Assembly (NCBI GenBank): GCA_964425695.1
Contig: CAYRNF010000006.1
Span: 77,102-141,101, forward strand
Reading direction: 5' to 3'
DNA from: JAKPBU01 sp964425695
Lineage (GTDB): Bacteria; Pseudomonadota; Gammaproteobacteria; Xanthomonadales; Xanthomonadaceae
DNA length: 64,000 nucleotides
Shown piece after piece: positions 50,028-58,033 of this stretch; within the stretch, counting starts at the first letter, position 1, and each line of letters opens with the position of its first letter. The position numbers were made by a program, and so were the translations under genes. The notes beneath the pieces were generated by a model, which was not told the origin of the DNA, did no database searches, and worked only from the letters and a program-made list of their open reading frames with translations.

Positions 50028-51632
50028 GTGCCGCCTGTCCACAAGCCGTTCGACTTCATCATCATCGGCGCCGGCTCGGCCGGCTGCGTTCTCGCCAACC
50101 GGCTCTCCACGGATCCCGACTGCCGCGTGCTGCTGATCGAAGCCGGCCCGCGCGACACCCACCCGTTCATCCACATGCCCGCGGGCCTGGCCAAGCTGGT
50201 GGGCAAGAAGGGCGTCAACTGGGATTACGACACCGCGCCGGAGCCGCATCTCGACGGCCGGACGCTGTGGTGGCCGCGCGGCAAGGTGCTTGGCGGATCC
50301 AGCTCCATCAACGCCATGTGCTACATCCGCGGCGTGCCGCGCGATTACGACGAGTGGGCCGCCGCCGGCGCCACCGGCTGGGACTGGGCCACCGCCCTGC
50401 CCTACTTCAGGCGCAGCGAAGGCAACACGCGCGGTGCCGATGCCCTGCATGGCGGCGACGGGCCGCTCACCGTGTCCGACCTGCGCCACACCAACCCGCT
50501 GTCGCACGCCTTCATCGAAGCCGGCCAGCAGGCGGGCTACGCGCGCAACGACGATTTCAACGGCCCGCAGCAGCAAGGCGTGGGCCTCTACCAGGTCACC
50601 CAGCGCGATGGCGCCCGATGCTCGGCCGCCACCGCCTACCTGTCGCCGGAAGTGAAGGCGCGGCCCAACCTGGTCATCCACGCGCGCGCGCTGGTGAACC
50701 GCATCACCTTCGAACGCGGCCGCGCCAACGGCGTCACCTACGCCATGCTCGGCCGCGCGTTCCACCAGGAGGCGCTGCGCGAGGTGATCGTGTGCGGCGG
50801 CGCGATCAATTCGCCGCAGCTGCTGATGCTTTCGGGGATCGGGCCGGCGGACGAACTGGCCCGACACCGCATCCCGTTGGTCGCCGCGCTGCCCGGCGTG
50901 GGCCGCAACCTGCAGGACCACCTGGACATCTGCACGCTGCAGCACTGCATCGCCGGCGTCAGCTACGACCGCGTCAACGAACTGAAGATGGCGTTCGACT
51001 ATTTCCTGCGCGGCCGGCGCGGCGCCGGCACCAGCAACATCGCCGAGGCCGGCGGCTTCGTGCGCTCCCGCCTTGCGCCCGACGAGCGCGCCGACATCCA
51101 GCTGCACTTCGTGCCGGCCATGCTCGACGACCACGGACGCCAGCGCCTGCGGGGCGACGGCTACACCCTGCACGCCTGCTTCCTGCGCCCGCGCAGCCGC
51201 GGCCGCGTCACGCTGGCCACCAACCGCGCCAGCGACAAACCGCGCATCGAGGCCAACTACCTCGGCGATGCTGAAGGCTTCGACCTGGCGATGATGCTCG
51301 AATGCGCCAAGGTCTCGCGCCAGATCTTCGCCCAACCCGCGTTCGACGCGTACCGCGGCGCGCCGATCTACCCGGCGCGCAACGACCTGACCGACGCGGA
51401 GCTGGTGGAGTTCATCCGGGCCAAGGCCGAGACCGTGTACCACCCGGTCGGTACCTGCCGCATGGGCACCGACGAGCACGCGGTGGTGGACCCGCACCTG
51501 CGCGTGCGCGGCGTGCAGGGCCTGCGCGTAGTCGATGCCTCGGTGATGCCCACGCTGCCGGGTGGAAACACCAACGCGCCGACAATGATGATCGCGGAGC
51601 GTGCGGCGGACCTGATCCTGGGCCGGGCGTAG
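50028..51632 (+). CDS. GMC-family FAD-dependent oxidoreductase
   Basis: A 534-residue flavoprotein of the choline/alcohol dehydrogenase type. Features: FAD-binding FIIIGAGSAGCVLANRL, GKVLGGSSSINAMCYIRG, INSPQLLMLSGIGPAD, and the C-terminal active-site His in HPVGTCRMGTDEHAVVD plus GNTNAPTMMIAE. Substrates range from choline to long-chain alcohols; this one is not assigned. The start is a GTG with GGAA upstream; frames extend further 5' but lack family similarity. It is divergent from the transporter. Confidence 0.87.
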   Translation: MPPVHKPFDFIIIGAGSAGCVLANRLSTDPDCRVLLIEAGPRDTHPFIHMPAGLAKLVGKKGVNWDYDTAPEPHLDGRTLWWPRGKVLGGSSSINAMCYIRGVPRDYDEWAAAGATGWDWATALPYFRRSEGNTRGADALHGGDGPLTVSDLRHTNPLSHAFIEAGQQAGYARNDDFNGPQQQGVGLYQVTQRDGARCSAATAYLSPEVKARPNLVIHARALVNRITFERGRANGVTYAMLGRAFHQEALREVIVCGGAINSPQLLMLSGIGPADELARHRIPLVAALPGVGRNLQDHLDICTLQHCIAGVSYDRVNELKMAFDYFLRGRRGAGTSNIAEAGGFVRSRLAPDERADIQLHFVPAMLDDHGRQRLRGDGYTLHACFLRPRSRGRVTLATNRASDKPRIEANYLGDAEGFDLAMMLECAKVSRQIFAQPAFDAYRGAPIYPARNDLTDAELVEFIRAKAETVYHPVGTCRMGTDEHAVVDPHLRVRGVQGLRVVDASVMPTLPGGNTNAPTMMIAERAADLILGRA

Positions 51633-51868
51633 GACGGGCCTCGCTCCGCTACAGGAAGCTCCAGGGCACATCGCGTCTTCCTGCACCCTGGGGACGTTCG
51701 TGCTGCGGGCGCAAGGCGGATCATCACCCGCTGGCGCGACCTCACGCGTCCAGCTCGGCCTTGAGCATCGAAGGCCGGGGCCTTTTGGCCTTGGCTCGGC
51801 GAGACCCCACGCGTCCACAAGAACCCGGTGGCGGTTGGAGACCCGCCCCGTGCACGAACGCAATGGAC

Positions 51869-53758
51869 TCAGCCGCGCTCCAGCATGGGCGGCAGCGGGC
51901 AGTGCAGCACGCCGCAGATGGTGCGCAGGAGCTCGGCTTCCGGCACCGACAGCCGCCCGTCGTGCGAGACGGCGGCGGTGATGGCTTCCACGAGCACCTG
52001 CTTGGCCATCGGATCGAGCGCGTCGAGCACCGGCCACGCCGCGTCCAGCGCCAGCGCGCCCCGCGGCTGCGGCGCGTAGGGCGGGTGCGTCTGCGGGAAC
52101 ACGCGCTGCATGCCGGACAGGTAGGCGCGCCGCGCGCTGTCGGCGTCGTCGTGCCCGGCCTGCGCTACCACCTGCAGCAGCGTGGCGACCTCCGCCTGCG
52201 CCTGCGACAGGCGCCTGCGCCCGAAGCGTGCATGGCGCGCGGGGTCCAGCGATTCGCGCACCTGCACGTGCAGCAGGCGGCCCAGGCAGTACTCGAACAG
52301 CGACACCTCGCCATCGGCATGCGATACGGCGGACACCGTGTCCAGGAACGCCTCCAGCTGCGGCCGCGGGCGCAGGCGCAGCACCGGGAAGGCGAGTGCG
52401 GCCAGCGGCAGGCGCAGCGACGGGTGCAGGTCCGCGGTGAGCTGTTCGTGGATGCGCAACGCATGCGCAGCGCAGTCGGCACCCAGACGCGCGCCGATGT
52501 CGGCGCGCTGGCGCTGCTGCAGGTCGCCCTCGGGGGCCAGCAGCAGCGCCAGCAGCAGCGGCGACACCGCCTCGCGCTGCGTGGCCAGGTCGCGCAGCGC
52601 CTCGGGCAGCCCGGCGGCGATCGCATCGGCACGGCGATAGTCGTCCGGCGCGGGCTGCGCGACCTGCGCCACGACGCTGCGTGGCGACACCGCCAGCTGC
52701 GCGCCTTCCGGCGGCAGGGTGCCTGCCGGCTGCGCATCCAGGCCCAGCATCCGGTCCTCCTGCAGGCCATCCGGCGGCGCCGCCAGCCAGCGTGCCTGCA
52801 GCGCATCGAGCTGGTCGGCGCGGAACTGCGGCTCCAGCGCCTGGATGCGTTCCAGCAGCGGCGGATGCGTGGCGAACCAACCGCGGAAACCGACGCCGTC
52901 GCCGAACAGCATGTGGCTGACCTCTTCGGCATCGCCGCGTTCGGCCAGCCGCGATCCGCCGGTCACGCCACCGATCTTCTTCAACGCACCTGCGAGCCCC
53001 TGGGTCTGGCGCGTGAACTGCACTGCCGAGGCGTCGGCCAGGCGTTCGCGCGTGCGGCTCACCCCGGCCTTGATCATGCGGCCGAAGAACAGGCCGATGT
53101 AGCCCACCATCACCGCGATCAGCGCCGCGACCACGATCGCGCCCGCGCCTTTGCCGCGCCCGACGCCCCGGCCGTGCTGGAGGATCCTGCGGCCGATCAG
53201 GCCCAGCATCAGGATCCCGAACAGCACGCCGATCAGGCGGATGTTCAGGCGCATGTCGCCGTTGAGCACATGGCTGAACTCGTGTGCGACCACGCCCTGC
53301 AGTTCGTCGCGGTTGAGCCGGTCCAGCGCGCCGCGGGTCACCGCCACCACCGCGTCGGACGGCGAATAACCCGCCGCGAACGCGTTGATGCCGGCTTCGT
53401 GCTCCAGCACGTAGAGCCTGGGCACCGGCACGCCCGAGGCGATCGCGATCTCCTCCACCACGTTGCGCAGGCGGCGTAGCGAGGCATCCGGCGTGGACTC
53501 GGGGACCAGCGTGCCGCCTAGCTGCTGCGCCACGCTGTCGCCGCCGCCGCGCAGCGAGGCGATCCGATACAGCGATCCCACGCCGATGATCGCCACCGTG
53601 ACCACCGTGGCGAACACCAGCGCGTGCGCATTGGCGCCCCACACCACGGCCACCGCCAGGTCCACCGCCAGCACGATGCCGGCCACCGCCAGCGCGAACA
53701 GCACCAGCAGGCGGGTGGACACGCGGCGCGCCGCGGCCTGGCGTTCGAAGAAATTCAT
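51869..53758 (-). CDS. M48-family membrane metallopeptidase with TerB-like tail
   Basis: A 629-residue membrane peptidase. Two N-terminal helices, then the HtpX-like domain with HEFSH at 159-163 and a second Glu in RERLADASAVQF, then two further helices. Unlike HtpX (about 290 residues) it has 300 extra residues: Ala/Pro-rich linkers and two helical segments with TVSAVSHADGEVSLFEY and AITAAVSHDGRLSVPEAELL, which look like TerB-type Asp/Gly motifs. It follows lemA on the same strand, the usual LemA/M48 pairing in membrane quality control. Confidence 0.88.
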   Translation of the reverse strand: MNFFERQAAARRVSTRLLVLFALAVAGIVLAVDLAVAVVWGANAHALVFATVVTVAIIGVGSLYRIASLRGGGDSVAQQLGGTLVPESTPDASLRRLRNVVEEIAIASGVPVPRLYVLEHEAGINAFAAGYSPSDAVVAVTRGALDRLNRDELQGVVAHEFSHVLNGDMRLNIRLIGVLFGILMLGLIGRRILQHGRGVGRGKGAGAIVVAALIAVMVGYIGLFFGRMIKAGVSRTRERLADASAVQFTRQTQGLAGALKKIGGVTGGSRLAERGDAEEVSHMLFGDGVGFRGWFATHPPLLERIQALEPQFRADQLDALQARWLAAPPDGLQEDRMLGLDAQPAGTLPPEGAQLAVSPRSVVAQVAQPAPDDYRRADAIAAGLPEALRDLATQREAVSPLLLALLLAPEGDLQQRQRADIGARLGADCAAHALRIHEQLTADLHPSLRLPLAALAFPVLRLRPRPQLEAFLDTVSAVSHADGEVSLFEYCLGRLLHVQVRESLDPARHARFGRRRLSQAQAEVATLLQVVAQAGHDDADSARRAYLSGMQRVFPQTHPPYAPQPRGALALDAAWPVLDALDPMAKQVLVEAITAAVSHDGRLSVPEAELLRTICGVLHCPLPPMLERG

Positions 53759-53771
53759 GCGTCGGCTCCTT

Positions 53772-53792
53772 CCTTCTCCCTCCGGGAGAAGG
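53772..53792. repeat. extragenic palindrome CCTTCTCCC/GGGAGAAGG
   Basis: A perfect 9-bp stem with loop TCC, followed by GGTGGCGCGAAGCGCCGGAT and GAGGGC, between lemA and the M48 gene. This resembles the dispersed CCCTCTCCC-type elements of the family. Similar GGGAGAGGGGC remnants lie near 53961. Confidence 0.55.
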
Positions 53793-53977
53793 TGGCGCGA
53801 AGCGCCGGATGAGGGCCCGGGGTGCGATGCCACTGCTCGAAGGTCATCGCTTCGTGGCCCCTCATGCCAACCCCCGCTCCGCGCCCCGGCCCCGCGCAGC
53901 GCGCGGGGCGCTCAGCCGCACGCGCGCCAGTGCGCGCAAGATGTGCGGCTTCGCCCCGATGGGAGAGGGGCTAACGA

Positions 53978-54574
53978 TCAGAACTCAACTTTCGGCGCTG
54001 CGCGCACCACGGCCTGCTGCTCGGCCGGGATCTCCAGCAGCGACGCCGGCGAGAAGTTGAACATGCCGGCGACCACGCTGGACGGGAAGACCTCGCGCTT
54101 GTTGTTGTAGCCCATCACCGCGTCGTTGTAGGCCTGCCGCGCGAAGGCGACCTTGTTCTCGGTGCTGGTCAGCTCCTCGGTGAGCTGCATCATGTTCTGG
54201 TTGGCCTTGAGGTCCGGATAGGCCTCGGCGACGGCCAGCAGGCGTCCCAGCGCCCCGTCCAGGGCGCCCTGCCCGGCGGCCAGCTTCTCCATCGCCGCCG
54301 GGTCGCCGGGGGTGGCCTTGGCCGCGGCCAGGCCGGACACGGCCGCGCCACGCGCGGCGATGACCGCTTCCAGCGTCTCCCGCTCGTGGGTGAGGTAGCC
54401 CTTGGCGGTTTCCACCAGGTTGGGGATCAGGTCGAAGCGGCGCTGCAGCTGCACGTCGATCTGGGCAAAGGCATTGCGGTAGGCGTTGCGCGCGGTCACC
54501 AGGCCGTTGTAGATGCCCACCACCAGGAAGCCGACCACCACCACGATTGCGAGCAGGATCAAGAAACTAGACAT
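53978..54574 (-). CDS. lemA: LemA family protein
   Basis: A 198-residue protein with one N-terminal membrane helix (FLILLAIVVVVGFLVVGIYNG) and a helical LemA domain: AYRNAFAQIDVQLQRRFDLIPNLVETAKGY, and the conserved EIPAEQQAVVRAAPKVEF end. LemA proteins are scaffolds of unclear role that accompany membrane peptidases. It is divergent from the serine hydrolase and upstream of the M48 peptidase, 219 bp away. Confidence 0.93.
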   Translation of the reverse strand: MSSFLILLAIVVVVGFLVVGIYNGLVTARNAYRNAFAQIDVQLQRRFDLIPNLVETAKGYLTHERETLEAVIAARGAAVSGLAAAKATPGDPAAMEKLAAGQGALDGALGRLLAVAEAYPDLKANQNMMQLTEELTSTENKVAFARQAYNDAVMGYNNKREVFPSSVVAGMFNFSPASLLEIPAEQQAVVRAAPKVEF

Positions 54575-54671
54575 GGAACTTCCCCTTGTTCATGCAAAGA
54601 GCCGAGGACCGGGTTTAGACTCCGGGCAACGAGACGGCGCGAAGCCGCAGCATACGTAGGGGGGACGCCCG

Positions 54672-56081
54672 ATGGAAACCCGCCGCCGCGGTCCGCGCAC
54701 CTTGCTCCGGCCCGCCCTGCTCGCAAGCCTGCTCGCCCTGACCCTGGGCACCTCGGCGCAGACGCCGGTGCAGTGGCAGTCGCCCTCCGCGCGCACCACC
54801 GCGGGCACGCCGGACGCGGCACGCACCTTCGTCAATACCGCGCAACGCGCCCCGGCCGTGGATCGCGGCATCGCCTACCTGCCGCCGTCGCAGCCGCAGC
54901 CGGTGGGCAGCAACTTCGACGTGCGCCGGTTCGAGCTGATGGCCCAGGCGCTGGTCGCCAACCAGCGCATCCCCGGGCTGGCGGTGGCGATCGTCAAGGA
55001 CGGGCAGATCCTGTCCGCGCGCGGCTACGGGATCACCGACGTGAAGGCCGCCGAGCCGGTGGATTCGCACACCGTGTTCCGCCTGGCGTCGCTGTCGAAG
55101 TCGTTCGCCGGCACCCTGACCGGCATGCTGGTGTCCGAAGGCGCGCTGCGCTGGGACAGCAAGATCGTGGATTACATGCCCACGCTGCGCTTCGCCAACC
55201 CGGCCGCAGCCCAGCAGCTCACCGTGGCCGAGGTGCTCAGCCATCGGGTGGGCCTGACCAACAACGCCTTCGACCGCGACATCGAGGGCTATGCCGAATA
55301 CCGCGACGTGGTGGGGCGCTTCGCCTCGGCGCCGATGAAGTGCCAGCCGGGCACCTGCTACGCCTACCAGAACGTGGCCTTCAGCCTGGTGGGCGACGTG
55401 GTGTACGCCGCCAGCGGCCAGTTCTACAACGAGGCCGTGGCCAGCCGCATCTTCAAGCCGCTGGGCATGGATGACGCGTCCATGGGACTGGAAGGCATCC
55501 AGGCCAGTCCGCGCTGGGCCAAGCCGCACGTGCGCGGCGGCGGCGGCTGGACGTCGGTGATGCCGAAGCCGACCTACTACCGCGTCTCGCCCGCCGCCGG
55601 CGTCAACGCCAGCATCAGCGACATGGCGCAGTGGCTGCTCGCGCAGACCGGCCACCGCCCCGACGTGCTGCCGCAACCGCTGCTGGCCACGCTGCAGGCG
55701 CCGGTGGTGAGCACGCCCGGCGAGCTGCGCGGCTCGGCATGGCGCCGCGAACGCCTCAACGCCGCAGGCTACGGCCTGGGCTGGCGCGTCTACGACTACG
55801 CAGGCCACCGCGTGGTGTTCCACGGCGGCGCCGTGCAGGGCTACCGCGGCGCGCTGGCGCTCATGCCCGAACGCGGGCTGGGCGTGGCGATCCTGTGGAA
55901 CAGCGAAAGCTCGCTGCCGACCGGGCTGCTGCCGACCATCCTGGACAGTGCGATCGGCCTGCCGTACCACGCCTGGCTCGACATCGACGTGCCCGGACCG
56001 GAACGGCCGGAGACCATGTACGCAAGCGAGCCGCCGGCGCGCGGGGTGGAGGCTTCCACGTCGAGCGCGGCGCCCGAGTAG
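54672..56081 (+). CDS. exported serine beta-lactamase-fold hydrolase
   Basis: A 469-residue exported protein of the serine hydrolase / class C-like fold. A signal peptide ends at TLGTSAQ. The catalytic motifs are SLSK at 140-143 (serine 140 and lysine 143), YAYQN as the second motif, and HGGAVQG as the third. Such proteins act as D-alanyl-D-alanine-type peptidases or esterases; beta-lactamase activity should not be assumed. The first 60 mature residues are Pro/Ala-rich and probably disordered. A GGGGGG ribosome site precedes the ATG. Confidence 0.87.
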   Translation: METRRRGPRTLLRPALLASLLALTLGTSAQTPVQWQSPSARTTAGTPDAARTFVNTAQRAPAVDRGIAYLPPSQPQPVGSNFDVRRFELMAQALVANQRIPGLAVAIVKDGQILSARGYGITDVKAAEPVDSHTVFRLASLSKSFAGTLTGMLVSEGALRWDSKIVDYMPTLRFANPAAAQQLTVAEVLSHRVGLTNNAFDRDIEGYAEYRDVVGRFASAPMKCQPGTCYAYQNVAFSLVGDVVYAASGQFYNEAVASRIFKPLGMDDASMGLEGIQASPRWAKPHVRGGGGWTSVMPKPTYYRVSPAAGVNASISDMAQWLLAQTGHRPDVLPQPLLATLQAPVVSTPGELRGSAWRRERLNAAGYGLGWRVYDYAGHRVVFHGGAVQGYRGALALMPERGLGVAILWNSESSLPTGLLPTILDSAIGLPYHAWLDIDVPGPERPETMYASEPPARGVEASTSSAAPE

Positions 56082-56110
56082 CCGGGCCCGACGCTTCCAG
56101 CGACCCAACG

Positions 56111-56140
56111 ACGCCCCGCATCCGCGGGGCGTCCTGCTTT
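56111..56140 (+). terminator. terminator after the serine hydrolase
   Basis: ACGCCCCGC / GCGGGGCGT with loop ATCC and then CCTGCTTT, 29 bp after the stop. The stem is perfect though the T-run is short. Confidence 0.7.
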
Positions 56141-56233
56141 GCGGGGTTCGTACGCACCCTGGCGCGTGCCGATCCCGCAGGCGCGTCGCCAAATGGGCCA
56201 CGCCTGCCGCAGGAAAGAAAAACCGGGGTCTGC

Positions 56234-56275
56234 AAAAAAGAACTCCCTCCCCGCCTGGGCGGCGCGGGGAAGGAG
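56234..56275 (-). terminator. terminator of the histone-like gene
   Basis: On the minus strand a 12-bp stem (CTCCTTCCCCGC / GCGGGGAGGGAG, one wobble pair) is followed by TTCTTTTTTG, 27 bp after the stop. A strong rho-independent terminator. Confidence 0.9.
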
Positions 56276-56302
56276 GCTTCTACTACGGTGAATCGGGTTG
56301 TT

Positions 56303-56707
56303 TCAGATCATCGGCGCCGGAACAGCCGGCATCGCCACGGGGGCGGACTTGCGGGCCGACTTCCTGCTAGCTACTTTTTTTTTTGCGGCCTTCTTCGCGG
56401 TCTTCTTCGCTGCCTTCTTGGCGGTCTTCTTCGCCGCCTTCTTGGCAGGACGCTTGGCCGTCTTCTTGGCGGCCTTCTTCGCCGTCTTCTTCTTGGCTAC
56501 CTTCTTCTTGGCGGCCTTCTTCGCGGTCTTCTTGGCGGCCTTCTTGGCAGGACGCTTGGCGGTCTTGCGGACGGCCTTCTTGGCGACCTTCTTCTTGGCT
56601 ACCTTCTTCTTGGCGACCTTCTTGGCCGCCGTCTTGCGCTTGGCGACCTTCTTCTTCGCCGCCTTCTTGGCAGCGGGGCGTTTCTTCGCAGCTTTCTTCA
56701 TGGCCAT
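56303..56707 (-). CDS. histone H1-like Lys/Ala-rich DNA-binding protein
   Basis: A 134-residue protein, almost wholly Lys, Ala, Val, Thr and Arg: repeated KKVAKKK, KKTAKKAAKK and KRPAKKAAKK units, resembling the C-terminal tails of eukaryotic H1 and bacterial AlgP-type proteins. It probably binds DNA or RNA non-specifically by charge. The repeats are near-identical in DNA, so length is likely to vary between strains. A Met two codons later is an alternative start; the upstream GAGGAG favours 56707. A strong terminator follows it and a putative sRNA lies upstream. Confidence 0.88.
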   Translation of the reverse strand: MAMKKAAKKRPAAKKAAKKKVAKRKTAAKKVAKKKVAKKKVAKKAVRKTAKRPAKKAAKKTAKKAAKKKVAKKKTAKKAAKKTAKRPAKKAAKKTAKKAAKKTAKKAAKKKVASRKSARKSAPVAMPAVPAPMI

Positions 56708-56865
56708 GTGATGGCACTCCTCGTCAGTGGACTTGCAGGTACAGCAGCCCAGTGAAAACCCCCGCGGGTGTCGGACCCATGGGAAACCGCCAACGCGCCA
56801 GGCGCGCCGCAACGGATCTGGTGCGGAAGCCGGCGACCGCGTCGACCGCGGTGCCCTGCCTCCAT

Positions 56866-57037
56866 GAAAAAGCCCGCTTGCCGGAGGGAAGCAGGCTTTG
56901 CATCTGGGAGGTCGTGCGTTTTATCGAAGGAGACGACGCCCGCGTCCACCGTCATGACCAACCGGGCGGAACACTGTTTGTCGGCGTGCGTTGTCTTCTT
57001 GATGGAACCCACTCTTTGTGGTTGCGACCCCTGGTTG
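56866..57037 (-). ncRNA. putative small RNA of about 170 nt
   Basis: On the minus strand a strong promoter is followed after about 170 bp by a terminator hairpin: AAAGCCTGCTT / AAGCGGGCTTT with one mismatch, then TTTTTC. The predicted 5' end folds CCCC AACCA GGGG. No frame with a good start ends before the terminator: the best, from an ATG reading MTVDAGVVSFDKTH, runs through the hairpin. I recognise no known family (not 6S, tmRNA, RNase P or GcvB by eye). Exact ends are inferred. Confidence 0.5.
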
Positions 57038-57043
57038 GGGCGA

Positions 57044-57072
57044 AACCTAATCACGGTTTTTTCGGCTGTCAA
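57044..57072 (-). promoter_or_regulatory. strong promoter of the putative small RNA
   Basis: Minus strand TTGACA (57072-57067), exactly 17 bp, then TAGGTT (57049-57044). A perfect -35 at ideal spacing in a GC-rich genome is unlikely by chance. Nothing protein-coding follows. Confidence 0.65.
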
Positions 57073-57497
57073 CACCTTGTCGCAAATATTCCGCAGGCGC
57101 CAACCGCGCCGCGGCGCCCATCGCGCCGCGTCGCGTCGCGCGCATTGCGCCGCATGCAAGGCCGCGCGTCGCGCCGAACGACGCGCGCGCGGCAACGAAA
57201 GTGCTTTTTTTTCGGTGTTTCGCACGCAGCGCCTGTCGTGCATGCGCATGCGCGCCGGCGGCGCGCGGTGCCGAGCTTCGCGCATCCGGCGCCTGCGAGC
57301 GCCGCGCGCGATGCCGAAAAAAAGATTCATGCGCCGGTGCGTTTTTCGCGCCGCACAAACCCCAACTGCGCCGATTTGCGCAAGCGCGCGCATCGTCGCG
57401 CGCGCTTGGCGGAAGCGGATCGACGCGACTCGGGCAGTGGCGCGGGCGCGATGCATCGCGCCGCCCGCGCACCGGTGCGGCGCGCAGCGCGCCCCGC
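57073..57497. other. gene-free, CpG-rich intergenic stretch
   Basis: About 425 bp with no credible gene. The sequence is dominated by GCGC/CGCG strings, with isolated A and T runs (TTTTTTTT near 57206, AAAAAAA near 57315). Several frames lack stop codons only because of this composition; none has a ribosome site or recognisable product. Function unknown; it may be a leader or an extragenic element. Confidence 0.55.
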
Positions 57498-57528
57498 AAA
57501 CGAAACCGGCCGCACAGTGGCGGCCGGT
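57498..57528 (-). terminator. terminator of gcvT-gcvH
   Basis: On the minus strand a 9-bp stem, ACCGGCCGC / GCGGCCGGT, is followed by TTCGTTTG, 25 bp after the gcvH stop. The stem is perfect and the loop is 6 nt. Confidence 0.75.
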
Positions 57529-57552
57529 CGGGAAACGCGCGGTGTCGCGGCG

Positions 57553-57948
57553 TCAGTGGTCGTCGTCCTCGAGCAGTTCGGCGTAGTCGTCCGGGCCCAG
57601 CAGCTCGTTGAGCTGGTCGGGTTCCTCGGCTTCCACGACGAACAGCCAGCCGTCGCCGTACGCGTCCTCGTTGATGGTTTCAGGCTTGTCGGACAGGGCC
57701 GAATTCACTTCCACCACGGTGCCGCTGACCGGCGCGTACACATCCGACGCCGCCTTGACCGACTCCACCACCGCGCACGCGTTGCCCGCTTCCACGCGGT
57801 CGCCGACGTTGGGCAGTTCCACGTACACCAGGTCGCCGAGCAGGCCCTGCGCATGGTCGGAGATGCCGACGGTGACCTTGCCGTCGCCTTCGACGCGCGC
57901 CCACTCGTGGGATTTGAGGAACTTCAGGTCGCCGGGGATCTCGCTCAT
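57553..57948 (-). CDS. gcvH: glycine cleavage system H protein
   Basis: Lipoyl carrier of the glycine cleavage complex. The 131 residues match the family; the lipoylated residue is Lys65 in ESVKAASDV. EWARVEGDGKVTVGISDHAQ and the acidic C-terminus are typical. It lies 85 bp after gcvT on the same strand, separated by a leader with GTGTACTCC-like sequence; gcvP is not in this window. Confidence 0.96.
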   Translation of the reverse strand: MSEIPGDLKFLKSHEWARVEGDGKVTVGISDHAQGLLGDLVYVELPNVGDRVEAGNACAVVESVKAASDVYAPVSGTVVEVNSALSDKPETINEDAYGDGWLFVVEAEEPDQLNELLGPDDYAELLEDDDH

Positions 57949-58033
57949 CGTGTACTCCGGAATGCAGGACAGTGGGGAAGGCGGGGATAGTGTAGCCAGA
58001 GGCAGGCGCGGCGAAGCAACCGGCGCGCGGAAC

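Noticed and set aside
48768..53642. Open frame of more than 1600 codons on the minus strand across the transporter, GMC and M48 genes
   Set aside because: It runs antisense or out of frame through three recognised families and has no family signature itself.
54672..56081. True beta-lactamase resistance gene
   Set aside because: SxxK, YxN and HGG motifs are shared by peptidases and esterases of the same fold; length and N-terminus do not match class C enzymes closely.
56866..57037. 6S RNA, tmRNA or RNase P RNA at the putative small RNA
   Set aside because: No long bulged hairpin of 6S type, no tRNA-like end, and no GAGGAAAGTCC core of RNase P were seen.
57073..57497. Basic protein genes in the CpG-rich gap
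   Set aside because: Several frames are open, but residues are mostly Arg/Ala with no ribosome site and no recognised family.
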